From contig JAKBAC010000009.1 in the NCBI GenBank assembly GCA_021809365.1, forward strand, positions 1 through 41,420: 41,420 nucleotides of DNA, in the 5' to 3' direction. The translations under genes were made by a program, and so were the position numbers. Below the pieces are notes generated by a model, which did no database searches, had not been told where the DNA came from, and saw only the letters and a list, made by a program, of their open reading frames with translations. The DNA comes from Planctomycetota bacterium (GTDB taxonomy: Bacteria; Planctomycetota; Phycisphaerae; WQYP01). Below are positions 15,611 to 26,203 of this stretch, one piece after another. Every line of letters begins with the position of its first letter. Position 1 is the stretch's first letter.

Positions 15611-17217
15611 TAATCCAAATTCATGGTCAGCAGGAATTCACCGTTGGTCTTTTTCTTTTCCAGGCGGTTCTTGAGCAGTTCCACCGCTTCAATGGCATTC
15701 ATATCCGCCAGAACTTTGCGCAAGCGGTAGACCAATTCCAATTCACGCTTGTCCAGCAGCAGCTCTTCCTTGCGGGTGCCGCTGGCGGCGATATTAATGG
15801 CGGGATAGGTACGGCGTTCAACCAATCGGCGATCAAGGTGCAGTTCACTGTTGCCGGTGCCTTTGAATTCTTCGAAGATCACTTCATCCATTTTGGACCC
15901 GGTTTCAACAAGTGCCGTCCCGACGATCGTAAGCGATCCGCCTTCTTCGATATTGCGGGCCGCTCCGAAGAAGCGCTTGGGTTTCTGCAGGGCGTTGGCA
16001 TCCACACCGCCGGTCAGAATCTTACCGGAGTGGGGGACTTCGGTGTTGTACGCCCGCGCCAGGCGGGTAATGGAATCCAGGAGAATGACCACGTCGCGCC
16101 CGTACTCCACAAGTCGCTTGGCTTTTTCGATCACCATTTCCGCGACGCTGACATGTCGGCTGGCGGGTTCATCGAATGTGGAGCTGACCACTTCGGCTTT
16201 GGTGGCGCGCTGCATTTCCGTGACTTCTTCCGGGCGCTCATCAATAAGGAGAATAATGAGATAAACTTCCGGATGATTGGTGGAAATGGCATTGGCTATT
16301 TTCTGCAGCAGCACGGTCTTACCCGTGCGTGGCGGGGCGACAATGAGCATGCGCTGGCCTTTGCCGATGGGTGTCACGATATCCACGATTCGCATATTGA
16401 TTTCTTCAGGAGTTGTCTCCAGGAAAAAGCGTTTGTTGGGATGCAGCGGCGTGAGATCCTCAAAGTTCACCTTTTCGGTGAGCATATTGGGATCCTCAAA
16501 ATTAATCGCCTCCACACGCAACAGCGCGAAATAGCGTTCTGATTCTTTGGGCGGGCGAATCTGCCCGGTGATAATGTTGCCCGTTCGCAGGCCGAAGCGG
16601 CGAATCTGCGAGGGCGATACATAAATATCATCCGGGCAGGCGATGTAGTTATATTCCGGAGAACGGAGAAAACCAAAACCATCGGGAAGAATTTCCAGCA
16701 CGCCTTCACCGACCATCATCCCGTTATCCGTGATGCGCTTTTTGAGAATTTTAAATATCAGTTCCTGCTTTTTGAGGCCGATATATTCCTCAATGCCCTC
16801 TTTCTTGCAGATTTCGTGCAGTTCATTGACCGCCATTTTCTGCAAGTCAATCAGATGCAGTTCACTGCGCTTGATGTCTTCATATTTCTGATGCGTTTCT
16901 TCATCATACATGCTCTCATCTTCTTCCACGTTGGGGCCCACACCGACCATCGCGGAGCCGATGATGGTGGCTCCGTCGACAGCGGGGCGCTGGTTGCCAT
17001 TGATATCACTCTCCGGTTTGGCGGATTGCGCCAGGACAACACCATTGGGGTCCTGCGTTTCCCCACCGTTTTCCGCGGCGGCTTCGACCGGTTGTTCGGC
17101 CGTGCCGTCAAGCAACGGGGAATCCGATTCGGTGCCCTGCCGCGGTGTTTCTTCCGCAACCGCGACCGCGTCGGTGGTGGTTGATGATTTTTTGCTTTTG
17201 CGTGTGGTTCGTGCCAT
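15610..17217 (-). CDS. rho: Transcription termination factor Rho
   Basis: A 535-residue Rho, the hexameric RNA-dependent ATPase that ends transcription. The N-terminal ~115 residues are a disordered extension rich in Thr, Glu, Ser and Gly, absent from the ~420-residue E. coli protein. The Rho N domain and RNA-binding OB fold follow ([20 protein letters not shown]). Walker A is [11 protein letters not shown], and Walker B is [16 protein letters not shown]. The region [20 protein letters not shown] matches the R-loop. The ATG at 17217 has AGGAG eight bases upstream. A predicted extended -10 promoter at 17524-17552 gives a ~300-base leader, consistent with autoregulation known for rho in other bacteria. 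It leads a run of four further genes. Confidence 0.97.
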   Translation of the reverse strand: MARTTRKSKKSSTTTDAVAVAEETPRQGTESDSPLLDGTAEQPVEAAAENGGETQDPNGVVLAQSAKPESDINGNQRPAVDGATIIGSAMVGVGPNVEEDESMYDEETHQKYEDIKRSELHLIDLQKMAVNELHEICKKEGIEEYIGLKKQELIFKILKKRITDNGMMVGEGVLEILPDGFGFLRSPEYNYIACPDDIYVSPSQIRRFGLRTGNIITGQIRPPKESERYFALLRVEAINFEDPNMLTEKVNFEDLTPLHPNKRFFLETTPEEINMRIVDIVTPIGKGQRMLIVAPPRTGKTVLLQKIANAISTNHPEVYLIILLIDERPEEVTEMQRATKAEVVSSTFDEPASRHVSVAEMVIEKAKRLVEYGRDVVILLDSITRLARAYNTEVPHSGKILTGGVDANALQKPKRFFGAARNIEEGGSLTIVGTALVETGSKMDEVIFEEFKGTGNSELHLDRRLVERRTYPAINIAASGTRKEELLLDKRELELVYRLRKVLADMNAIEAVELLKNRLEKKKTNGEFLLTMNLD

Positions 17218-17523
17218 AAAAAATACTCCTGTAAAATCGCTTGCTGTGTTGTTTTGCGGGTTGCATTTCAGATCAATGGAAAGAATCGAACTGTTCCGGA
17301 CCGCTGTCTGAAATGCCGCATGAATTCGTTACCGTAAAGCCGAAATTACGATTCGCGGTTCGGCTGACACCGCTTTAACCAGGTTACACCGGGGAGTTCG
17401 CATTCGTGCTGGAGAGCCGTTCAAATATGCCGCCAAAACCTTTTTTGTATTATCGGCCATTTTCATGGAAAACTACAGGACTGACCGCGTTTTTACTCCG
17501 TCCCGCCCAGTGCGGCTGTATCA
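17218..17523 (-). promoter_or_regulatory. Long 5' leader of rho
   Basis: About 300 bases between the predicted rho promoter and the rho start codon contain no gene. A weak inverted repeat (AGCCGAA / TTCGGCT, 17338-17365) is present. Such leaders often serve Rho autoregulation; this is an inference from length and position only. Confidence 0.4.
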
Positions 17524-17552
17524 ACTCTAGCACAACTCGCAATACTGTTCAA
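17524..17552 (-). promoter_or_regulatory. Probable rho promoter with extended -10
   Basis: Minus strand: TTGAAC (17552-17547), a 17-base spacer ending TGC, then TAGAGT (17529-17524). The TGn extension and the ideal spacing support it. The -35 box overlaps the coaE stop codon, so rho is promoted from the very end of the upstream gene. Confidence 0.5.
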
Positions 17553-18220
17553 CCCTTACCCTGGTAAATCCGCCCAAATCTCGCTAAAACCGTGTTAAGA
17601 ACTTCGCGGACTTGATTCGTCAGCAACGTCGGCGTTCCGTCGTTGCTGATAATATGATCCGCGATTTGCTTCTTTTTGTCCAGTGCTTCCTGAAAATTTT
17701 CCCGACGGGCCAATTCCGCGGCATCCCAGCCTCGACCGGTCATGACGCGCTTCTGTCGGATTGCCAGCGGTGCATCCACAAAGATTATAGCATCACACTG
17801 CCGATGCAATCCACTCTCCAGCAAGAGCGGCGAATCAAGAACCACCGCCTTGACGGATGGGTCATCGTGCACACGATCCATGATCGTTCGCCGCAGGTGC
17901 TCCACGCGTGGATGCACCCGCGAATTAAGCCGTTGCATATCCGCGGGATTGCGAAAAACCATCGCCCCCAATTTTCGCCGGTCAATTTTTCCATCGGCTC
18001 CGATAATATCGTCGCCAAACCACTGTTGCAGTTGTTGAATAATTGCCGGCTCATTTAATGCCTGATGTGCCAGTTCATCGCTGTCGATCACGCAACAGCC
18101 GGCCTGCCGAAACTCCGCCGCCACGGAAGTTTTCCCGGCACCAATTCCCCCAACAATGCCGATGATCGGTTTGGGATAGTGCGGGCGGGGAGGGTTTCGC
18201 TGGTTGAACGATGGATTCAT
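17549..18220 (-). CDS. coaE: Dephospho-CoA kinase
   Basis: A 223-residue enzyme that phosphorylates dephospho-CoA in the last step of coenzyme A synthesis. The P-loop is IIGIVGGIGAGKTSVAAEF (near residue 20), followed by VIDSDELAHQAL, the conserved substrate region. VVLDSPLLLESGLHRQCD matches the family's core strand. The first ~15 residues (Asn/Pro-rich) form a short extension. The ATG at 18220 has GAGGAG three bases upstream; a start at a later codon would lose the P-loop strand. It begins 13 bases after the smc stop, so the two are co-transcribed. Confidence 0.95.
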   Translation of the reverse strand: MNPSFNQRNPPRPHYPKPIIGIVGGIGAGKTSVAAEFRQAGCCVIDSDELAHQALNEPAIIQQLQQWFGDDIIGADGKIDRRKLGAMVFRNPADMQRLNSRVHPRVEHLRRTIMDRVHDDPSVKAVVLDSPLLLESGLHRQCDAIIFVDAPLAIRQKRVMTGRGWDAAELARRENFQEALDKKKQIADHIISNDGTPTLLTNQVREVLNTVLARFGRIYQGKG

Positions 18221-18232
18221 GTTCTCCTCGCG

Positions 18233-21200
18233 TCACGCGGCTTCCGAGGCCTTTGCCTCCACCGTTTCTCCTTTGACCGGTTCAAGCTGGTTTTTGCCGT
18301 CAAATCGGACCGCCACGCGTTTGCTGACGCCCTGTTCCTGCATGGTTATGCCGTAGAGAATATTGGCAATGGCCATCATGCGTTTATTGTGGGTGATGAC
18401 AATAAACTGGCTGTGTGCGAGAAACTCTTGAATAATCGCGGCAAATCGTCCGGTGTTGGCTTCATCCAGCGGCGCATCGACTTCATCAAGCACGCAGAAC
18501 GGTGATGGCTTGCTCTTAAACACCGCCAGAACCAGGGCAATGGCGGTCATGGCCTTTTCACCGCCGGAAAGAAGCGATATGGACTGCAATTCTTTGCCGG
18601 GTGGGCGAGCCAGGATATCAATGCCGGATTCGAGAATATCTTCCGGCGTCTCCAGGACAATATCCGCCTTGCCCCCGCCGAAGAGCTTGCGGAAAATCTC
18701 ATGAAATTCCTTGCGTACCGCTTCAAACGTATCGATGAACCGCTGGCGCGAATCCTCATTAATTTTGGCAATCAACTCTTCCAATTGCCGCTTGGCATCC
18801 ACAATATCGGCGATCTGGGTGGAGAGAAATTCCTGTCGCTTTTCCAGCTCCGCCAATTCATTGACCGCATCAAGATTAACATTTCCGAGGCGGGCCATGC
18901 GGCCTTTAAGGTCGGCAATTTCCGCGGTAATGGCGTCCCAGTCGGCATCCGCCGGGGCCTGGTAGTTCAGATGGGCTTCAACCAAATTGACATGCAATTC
19001 TTCGCTGACGCGCTCCACGAGCGTTTCCAGCCTTACGCTGACTTCATTTTCCGCCAGTGACAATTCATGTTCCTGGTGGCCCAGCGATTCGACATGCTGC
19101 GCTACATCACCAATGGTGGTGTTGGCCTCCGTCGCGGATTGCCGGAGTTTGGCGAGTTTGGCGGTGCTTTGAGACACCAGATTCCGGGCCTGGAGACAGG
19201 CTTGTTCCAACTCCGCGGCCAATTCCGCGGCTTTTGTACCGGACTGTTGCGATTCGGTTATTCGGGCTTCGAGTGCGGAAAGTTCCTCGGCAAGGCGTTG
19301 AGCCTGCTGCAGCGATTCCTGATGATTCTGCCGGGTTGCGAGCAATTCCCGTACTTGAGCGGCGCGCTGTTCCTGCGTTTGGCCGACGGTCACGCGCAGT
19401 GCCGTGGCCTGTTCAGCCACGCGCGCCAATTCCTGCCGGTTGTGCCCCAATTGCCGATCAAGTTCCACAACCAGCAATTCCGCCGCCTTGGACTGCGCTT
19501 CGAGTTCACCGGATCGGGCCGCAAGCTGGGTCTGCTGTTGGGTGCATTCCGCCGATTGTCCGGCGATGCCCGCCGCTTCCGCGTCGACAATGGGGATTTC
19601 CCCTTTGGTGCGATCCGATAACTGCTGATTTTGCTGCCATGCCGCATTGGCCTGCGCGTGGCGTGTTTCCAGAGCCAGCAATTGATCGCGCAGCGACTGT
19701 TGCTCCGCGGCCAACGCCTTATCGGCTTGATCGCACTGGCCGCTCTGTTGAGCCAGCGCGGTGATTTCTCCATCAAGTTGCCGCAAATCCTCGGCGAGGC
19801 GATTCAACTCTCCGCGTCGTGTGATGGCTCCGACTTTGCGTGAAAGGTCACCGAGTTGAATCATGCCGTCGCTTTGCACCACTTCTCCGCGCCGCGTGAC
19901 GAAGCGATACGCGCGTCCTCCGGCCGCCCGCAAGGCTGTGGCCTCCGCCAGGGAATCCACAAGAATGGTTCGCCCCAGCAGATGTAAAGCCAGTGCTTTT
20001 TGCTCCGCCGGATAGCGTACCAGGTCGATGATCCGCCGGGCCGATGAGTTTTCCGGGATGCGCCATCCGCCATCCTCCCGATAGGGCGGCAGAGAATCCA
20101 GGCATATTGCGGTGATGCGTCCGGCCTGTTTGCTCCAAGCCTCCGCGTCCGCGAGAAGTTCGGCGTTACGATCCATCAACACCGCGTTCTGCAAATCACC
20201 CAGCGCCGCTTCCACCAAAGGCGCAATTTCCATGTCCGCCTCAAATAATTCTCCGACCATGCTTGTGACGTAGGCAAATCCGCGGCCCGCGTCACGCGCC
20301 TGGAGGACTTCCCGCACCGCATCCGAGGCACCCTCGCGCCGCCTCTGCAAATCTTCCAGAACGGACTGTCGGCTTTGCGCTCCGCTGCGGGCTTCGCGTT
20401 TTTTTCCCAGTTCATTGAGCAATTCTGACAGCCGCTGATTGTTGGCCTGCTGGCGGCCCCGGACTGCCTCCAACTGCGAACGGAGGCCCTGAATCCGCTC
20501 CGCAAGTTCATCTCTTTGTTGTTGAAGCGTCGTGGCCTGCTGCTCAAGTTCCGATATGCGAGCGGCCAATAGCGTTTTTTGTCCCGAAAGCCGCTCGGCC
20601 TGTCGCGTCAGATTTTCCAGCCGCGCCTGAAGGGAATTCACTTGGCTCTGCACACGCGTTGTTTCACGCAGAAGTTCTACGGCATCGGCTTTCTTGGCTT
20701 CCATTTTATGGTTCAGTTCCGCGGTTTCCCGCGATGCGGCCTGCTGGCGGTTCTGGGCCTCGGTCAAATCCCGCTGGCGTTCCGCGAGCAATGTTTCAAT
20801 ATTTTTGACATCGGCCTGTCGTTGTTGAATCAGCGTTGTCAACTGTTCCTGACGTTGCTGAAGTTCAACGGAGCGATGGGCCATGGATTCCCGCTGTTCA
20901 GAAAGTTGCCGGCCCTGCTGTTGGGCAAACTGGGACTGTTGAATTGCCGTCTGGCGGCGAGATTCCAATGCGGCCAATTCCCGCTCCGCCTCACGCACGG
21001 CATCCTGCAGGGCATCGACTTCCAGTTGCATATCCTGTTGGTGCCGACGGATTTCATCAAGCTCCCGTTTTTTAACCGCCAATGCATCGGTTACATCATT
21101 TCTCTGGCTGCTGACCTCGGAGAGTTTGTGGTGCAACTGGTTGTATTCGTGCAGGCTGTGCATGCGCCGCAGTTCCTCCACGCGGCTGGAATATTCCTGA

Positions 21201-21844
21201 TAGCTTTTAGCGCGGCCCGCCTGTACTTTTACGCTGCGCAACTGGCGTTCCACTTCCTGCAGCACGAGTTGTGTCTGGGTCAGATTCTGATCGGTTCTTT
21301 CCAGTCGCCGGAGCGTTTCTTTCTTCCGCGCTTTGAATCGTGAAATTCCCGCAGCCTCTTCGAATATTTCGCGCCGGTCAATATTGTTGGATTCCAGCAG
21401 AATGGAAATTTTTCCCTGCTCAATGAGCGAGTAGGCATCCACGCCGATGCCCGTATCGAGGAACATTTCCCGGATGTCCTTCAAGCGTACCGTGCGGTTG
21501 TTGACCAGATATTCGGAGGTGGCGTCGCGATAAAGTCGGCGGGTAATTTTGACCTCGGCGTCTTCCACGGGAAGGCGGCGATCTTCATTGCTGAAGAGCA
21601 GCGAAACTTCAGCCATGCCCATGGGTTTGCGCGTGGAGGAGCCATTGAAAATGACATCAAGCATGGCGTCGCCGCGCAAACTCTTGGCGGACATTTCACC
21701 CAGTACCCATTTAACAGCATCCATGACATTGGACTTGCCGCAGCCATTAGGCCCGACAATACCGGTGATGCCGTCATCAAATTTAAGAAGGGTTGTATCC
21801 GCGAAAGATTTGAACCCCGACAGTTCCAGCGAAAGAAGCTTCAT
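18233..21844 (-). CDS. smc: Chromosome segregation protein SMC
   Basis: A 1203-residue SMC ATPase that, with ScpA/ScpB, compacts and segregates chromosomes. The N-terminal head has Walker A GPNGCGKSNVMDAVKWVLGE (about 32-51). A long Gln/Glu/Ala-rich coiled coil flanks a hinge near residues 510-650 (region YVTSMVGELFEADMEIAP). The C-terminal head has the ABC signature LLSGGEKAMTAIAL and Walker B FCVLDEVDAPLDEAN. The ATG at 21844 has GGAGG ten bases upstream; ten further codons are open upstream but lack support. A promoter with a perfect TATAAT lies at 21939-21965. Confidence 0.97.
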   Translation of the reverse strand: MKLLSLELSGFKSFADTTLLKFDDGITGIVGPNGCGKSNVMDAVKWVLGEMSAKSLRGDAMLDVIFNGSSTRKPMGMAEVSLLFSNEDRRLPVEDAEVKITRRLYRDATSEYLVNNRTVRLKDIREMFLDTGIGVDAYSLIEQGKISILLESNNIDRREIFEEAAGISRFKARKKETLRRLERTDQNLTQTQLVLQEVERQLRSVKVQAGRAKSYQEYSSRVEELRRMHSLHEYNQLHHKLSEVSSQRNDVTDALAVKKRELDEIRRHQQDMQLEVDALQDAVREAERELAALESRRQTAIQQSQFAQQQGRQLSEQRESMAHRSVELQQRQEQLTTLIQQRQADVKNIETLLAERQRDLTEAQNRQQAASRETAELNHKMEAKKADAVELLRETTRVQSQVNSLQARLENLTRQAERLSGQKTLLAARISELEQQATTLQQQRDELAERIQGLRSQLEAVRGRQQANNQRLSELLNELGKKREARSGAQSRQSVLEDLQRRREGASDAVREVLQARDAGRGFAYVTSMVGELFEADMEIAPLVEAALGDLQNAVLMDRNAELLADAEAWSKQAGRITAICLDSLPPYREDGGWRIPENSSARRIIDLVRYPAEQKALALHLLGRTILVDSLAEATALRAAGGRAYRFVTRRGEVVQSDGMIQLGDLSRKVGAITRRGELNRLAEDLRQLDGEITALAQQSGQCDQADKALAAEQQSLRDQLLALETRHAQANAAWQQNQQLSDRTKGEIPIVDAEAAGIAGQSAECTQQQTQLAARSGELEAQSKAAELLVVELDRQLGHNRQELARVAEQATALRVTVGQTQEQRAAQVRELLATRQNHQESLQQAQRLAEELSALEARITESQQSGTKAAELAAELEQACLQARNLVSQSTAKLAKLRQSATEANTTIGDVAQHVESLGHQEHELSLAENEVSVRLETLVERVSEELHVNLVEAHLNYQAPADADWDAITAEIADLKGRMARLGNVNLDAVNELAELEKRQEFLSTQIADIVDAKRQLEELIAKINEDSRQRFIDTFEAVRKEFHEIFRKLFGGGKADIVLETPEDILESGIDILARPPGKELQSISLLSGGEKAMTAIALVLAVFKSKPSPFCVLDEVDAPLDEANTGRFAAIIQEFLAHSQFIVITHNKRMMAIANILYGITMQEQGVSKRVAVRFDGKNQLEPVKGETVEAKASEAA

Positions 21845-21938
21845 GGCAGCCGGACCTCCGTGTCTTGTATACACACCTTACCGCATGGTTGAACCGCAAT
21901 CGGCCATGGCACACCAGCAGTAGTGTCAGCAGAGCGAC

Positions 21939-21965
21939 ATTATACCCTATATGGCCCAATGGCAA
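21939..21965 (-). promoter_or_regulatory. Probable promoter of smc-coaE
   Basis: Minus strand: perfect -10 TATAAT (21944-21939). The -35 is TTTGCC or TTGCCA (21966-21960), giving a short spacer of 15-16 bases. It lies about 95 bases upstream of the smc start. Confidence 0.5.
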
Positions 21966-22003
21966 AGTTGAAGATGGAATTTTGGAAAGTGGTTGCCGTC
22001 ATT

Positions 22004-23742
22004 TTACCGTCGGCTGTTACGGAAACCCCGCCGCAGCAGTGGCAACGCGGAACACCCCAGAAGCATCAGCATCGCCACAGTGGGTTCGGGGACCGCTTGG
22101 AAATTAAATGCCAGGGCGTATGGATCTGTGGTGGATGGTGCGGGGGTGCCGAGCAGGGCGTCGACCCAAGCCGCCCTGCCCATGTCCACTACTTGCAGGT
22201 CGTAAATTCCGGAGGTCAGGCCAAGCACGTAAAGCTGCTGAAGATTATCAACGGAACTGGCGCTGGAGGCGATTTCCGTGCCCGTAGAATTATAAAGATT
22301 TAAGTCAATGTTGTTTAGCGCCTCAGCAAAGGATAGCGAATTGCCCGACACCTGGGCCAGAGTTTGGGCATTCCAAACCAGCGTGCTTGTTAAATTGTAT
22401 GTTTGATTGGGGTTGCTCAAATCAAATACGTAGTGGGCGATGTTGCTTGTACCGCCAGAGGTGATGTTGGAAAAATCCCATCCTTCATGCTGGCTGATTG
22501 TGGGGGAAGTCAATGCAGTCGAACTGCTATTTGTTGCCGATGCGACCACGCGGCCCGCCGCCAAATTATTATAGGAGTTGTCGACGTTCAATTCGCCGGA
22601 GCCGTAACGTGGGTCCAGCGGGGTGGTGGTTGTGGCGGCGACTGAGTTGAAGGTATACGTGCTACCGTTGATGGAATATGAATTGGTCCAGCCGGCGGGT
22701 TTTACTGCACCATTGAGCAGAAGAGCTTTGACCGTGCGTTCATCGATGGCGGCAGCCGTGTAAGCGGCCTGATTGGCAAAACCATCGCCGCTCGAATGTC
22801 CACGGCCGAGATTTCCGGCCTGTACCATGATGGCCGCGGCACCCGAAACAAGTGGGGTGGTGTAACTGGTCACTGAGCTGGGAGCGGCGGGAGCTACGAT
22901 ATCCGGCGCGGATCGGCCATCAGAAGTCGGGCCGATCCCGGTCGTAGAAGAGCTATATGCGTATGCACCGACGGAGATCGAATTATATGCCGTGGCAGGA
23001 GGGTTGATCTGGCTGCCCGTCCCCGGTTCCGTGTTACCGGTTCCATCGCCGATTGCGGAGACAAATATTGTGCCGTAGGTGTTGGTGTAATATCATATTC
23101 GGCGTCAATCAAATCTTGTTGGGCCTGTACTTGGGCACTGGTCGAGCCGGACGAAAATGTATTGACGAAGCTCTGGTTAATGACTTTATCGTTGTTAAGG
23201 GTGGCAGGTTGGACGTAGGTCTGGGTATTAATATTAGAACTCGCGCTGCCAAGAAGATTATTCTGAAAGTAGCCGGCGTCGTAGTTATCCACATGCGCGA
23301 CATCGGGTGCGACGCCATTTGCGGACCCATAAAAGTTTCCGCCGACGATATCAGCATGGCTGGATTCGCTGTCGCTGTAAGTCGCACTGCCGATCGTATA
23401 CGTGGCCCCGACCGTAGAACTCTGGTGGCCGTTGAAATCGATATAGGTGATGGGAAGCCCACTATTGTTGATGCTGCTGCTCGCCGGATTGGCCTCAAAA
23501 CGGTCCGTTGGGCTGGAAGAAGTGTTTGCCTCAACCTGCGCGACATTTACGCCCGCACCATTGAGCCCCGACGGCAGGCCCGCAAGACCTATTCCCGTGG
23601 GCGTAGCTTCGACTGCGGTTGCAAGGAGTGTAAGCGCGGGCAAATACGCGGCGCACAGCAACAGCGTTCGGCGATTCAATAAGGGTTGAGTGCCATGGCT
23701 ATATGCTGGGAGTTTCTTCGTCGCGATTGATTCTCGATTCAT
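22004..23742 (-). pseudogene. S8 (subtilisin-like) protease with PEP-CTERM anchor, frameshifted
   Basis: A secreted subtilase-fold protein broken by one frameshift. The first frame (from 23742, GGAG six bases upstream) has a signal-like hydrophobic segment (LLLCAAYLPALTLLA) and the His motif SSHADIVGGNFYGSANGVAP. The usual catalytic-Asp motif reads GAGVNVAQVEAN, with Glu instead of Asp. Near 23091-23099 one base appears to be missing: after AEYD the sequence continues as YYTNTYGTIFVSAIGDG in the next frame, through DIVAPAAP and the Ser motif VTSYTTPLVSGAAA. The C-terminus is a PEP-CTERM signal: VPEP, a hydrophobic helix and RRGFRNSRR, recognised by an exosortase. Without the shift it would be ~579 residues. 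Both halves look intact in family terms, so a recent mutation or a sequencing error is possible; the Glu in place of Asp raises doubt about catalysis. Confidence 0.75.
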
Positions 23743-23896
23743 CTGTTTCTCCGATCCAAATAAGTACTGCCAAGAATCCTTTGTCATCCGAAGCTTAAAG
23801 CCACGGACACCCTCCGCAAGTTCGGCGTTGCGCCACTGAACCCTCGCGAACAGAATAGAGAATAACCGGAAGTTCACTAAAAGTCAAATATATTCG

Positions 23897-25963
23897 TCAT
23901 TGTGAAATTGTTAATGGTGCCAAGGAGGTCTTCCGCTTGTTGTATTCTATGCGGCGATACCGTGCCAATGCCATCAACGGGAAGTACAGGCGGTACAGAT
24001 GGTACTTGAGATAGAAAACGCGCGGAAAGCCGGTGCCGGTGAACCATTGTTCATCCCAATTTCCATCGGGATTCTGTGAATCAATGAGCCAGCGAATCGC
24101 TTTTTTCACGGCCGGGTCATCGGCACCGGATGCGGCCAGCAATCCCATGGCACCCCATGCCGTTTGCGACGCGGTGCTGGGGCCGCGGCCCTTGAGTTCA
24201 GGATTTTCATAGGTCTGGCATGATTCGCCCCAACTGCCATCGGGCTTCTGGCAGGAGCGCAGCCAATCCGTAGCTTTGCGGATGAAACGCTGATCCATTT
24301 TTTCTCCCACCGCGTGCAGGCCCGTGAGCACCTGCCAGGTACCGTAGATATAATTTACACCCCAGCGTCCGAACCAGCACCCTTCTTTTTCCTGTGTTTC
24401 CTTTAGAAAATTGATGGCCTTACGCACGGCGGGGTGATCGCCGTGAATGCCACAATGTCCAAGGCATTCAAGCGTGCGGCCCGCAATGTCCGGGCAGGAG
24501 GGATCCTGAATGGCGTTATGATCAGCAAAGGGAACATGCTCAAGAATCGGACGATTGCGTGTGCGGTCAAACGCCGCCCAGCCGCCATCATCATTCTGCA
24601 TGGCCAGCAACCAGTTGATGCCGCGTGCCACCGCCGCTTCAGCGGGTGCGCCGCCAAGGCGCTTCAGCGCCATGGTGACCATGGCGGTGTCATCCACATC
24701 CGGATAGTGCGGATTATTGAATTCAAAGTACCAGCCGCTGGGTTCGCAATCGGGGCAATTTTTCATCCAATCACTGCCGGTGCGGCACTCTTTGGCAAGA
24801 AGCCACTCGGTGGTTTTCCGCGCCACGGCGTGATCGCCAGACATATTGGTTTCCGCCAGCGCATGGAGGGCAATGCCGGTGTCCCACACAGGCGACCAGC
24901 ATGGCTGAATGCGGATGGTATTGTCTTCCTCAATAAATAGATCGCGCAAATCTTTTTGCGCCTTGCGTACCACCGGATGGTCATCGGCGTATCCCAGAAC
25001 GCGCAACACAATGAGGATGTAGACCATGGGTGGAAAAATCGCGCCCAAGCCGTCGCAGCCCTCCATGTGATCCAGGAGCCATTTTTCAGCTTCCCGGATG
25101 GCGCGCGGCCGCAGCGGCGTAATGGCTGTTTTTTCATAGCGTTTCAGCGAGAGGTCCAGCAGCAGGAACATTTCCCGCCAGCTTCGCGGCAACCCCTTCA
25201 ACCGGCCCACCGGGCTGTTGGCGGCGTCGGGGTCATTGAACAATTCCGCAATTCCTTTTTCCGGGGGTAATTTGCGAACCGGGCGGTAGGCGCTGACAAT
25301 CGCCAGCGGCAGAATCATGGTGCGGCTCCAGGCGGAAACCGCATAGAGATTAAAATAAATCCATCGCGGCAGAAGAATTATTTCCGGCGGAATACTGGGG
25401 CAGGCGTCATAGCTGATCTGGCCGAGGGCGGCGAGATAAAATTTGGAGAAGCTGTTGCACTGCTCCGCGCCACCAAGGTGGCGGATGACCTGCCGGGCCG
25501 CCCGCATGTGCGGAGCATCCGGATCATCCCCCATGAGTTTAAGCGCGAAATAGCCTTTGACCGTTCCGCTCAAGTCACTGTTGCCTCCGGGAAAGAGGCT
25601 CCATCCACCATCAGCCTGCTGGATACCCCGCAGATAATTGGCGATTTTGGGCAGGGCCGGATCGTTTTCCTGACTCAAGATGAACTTGAGCATGATGTAT
25701 TCCGATCCCAGAATACTATCGCCCTGCAATTCTCCCACCCAATAACCATCCGCCTGGTGTTTGGCCAATAGTGCGGTTGTAGCCATATTGATGGCGGAAT
25801 CCAGAGCGGTCGATGAGAGTTGCGCGGGATCAATCATAGTTTCTAGTTCAGTCGCTGAAAGGGCTTCAGGGTTATTCGCCGAACGGCTGAGCGTATCGGA
25901 AAAATCATTCGACAGGCCCGTTTTTATCGCAATGGCAGAGCGCGCTGTCCTGGAATTTCGCAC
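23897..25963 (-). CDS. shc: Squalene-hopene cyclase
   Basis: An approximately 688-residue triterpene cyclase that converts squalene to hopene/hopanol for hopanoid membrane lipids. The catalytic DxDD motif appears as DVDDTAMV (about 422-425). Several QW-type repeats are visible (for example QQADGGWSLFPGG, QNDDGGWAAFD, QKPDGSWGE and QNPDGNWDEQW). The N-terminal DGYWVGELQGDS and C-terminal YHLYRLYFPLMALARYRR are family hallmarks. The start is uncertain: GTG at 25963 with GAGG six bases upstream is preferred, TTG at 25975 and ATG at 25837 are alternatives. It stands alone: no other hopanoid gene (hpnC/D/E/H) is near. Confidence 0.95.
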   Translation of the reverse strand: MRNSRTARSAIAIKTGLSNDFSDTLSRSANNPEALSATELETMIDPAQLSSTALDSAINMATTALLAKHQADGYWVGELQGDSILGSEYIMLKFILSQENDPALPKIANYLRGIQQADGGWSLFPGGNSDLSGTVKGYFALKLMGDDPDAPHMRAARQVIRHLGGAEQCNSFSKFYLAALGQISYDACPSIPPEIILLPRWIYFNLYAVSAWSRTMILPLAIVSAYRPVRKLPPEKGIAELFNDPDAANSPVGRLKGLPRSWREMFLLLDLSLKRYEKTAITPLRPRAIREAEKWLLDHMEGCDGLGAIFPPMVYILIVLRVLGYADDHPVVRKAQKDLRDLFIEEDNTIRIQPCWSPVWDTGIALHALAETNMSGDHAVARKTTEWLLAKECRTGSDWMKNCPDCEPSGWYFEFNNPHYPDVDDTAMVTMALKRLGGAPAEAAVARGINWLLAMQNDDGGWAAFDRTRNRPILEHVPFADHNAIQDPSCPDIAGRTLECLGHCGIHGDHPAVRKAINFLKETQEKEGCWFGRWGVNYIYGTWQVLTGLHAVGEKMDQRFIRKATDWLRSCQKPDGSWGESCQTYENPELKGRGPSTASQTAWGAMGLLAASGADDPAVKKAIRWLIDSQNPDGNWDEQWFTGTGFPRVFYLKYHLYRLYFPLMALARYRRIEYNKRKTSLAPLTISQ

Positions 25964-26203
25964 GTATATCCTCAACTTTGCGGGTATTACGCACCCGACT
26001 TGGAATTAGTCCTTCCGCCAATGCATAAAACGTTAGCAGAATTCGGAACGTTCGGCAAGGGGCGAGCGCAACGAACAACGAGAAATGAGCAACGAGCAAC
26101 AATCTGGAAGTAATTAGGTTAGTCGGTGGCATTGGTCCACCGCGTGGTGGTAATGGATCGCAGATCGCCTACGGTACCGGAGTATCATCGCGATGGTCTG
26201 GCA
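25964..26203. other. Intergenic region between shc and pntB
   Basis: 240 bases without a gene. It contains a low-complexity stretch (26063-26105) built from short repeats of AACGAG/GAGCAAC and a candidate but weak promoter for shc (TTGCCG, 17 bases, TAACGT on the minus strand). Confidence 0.4.
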
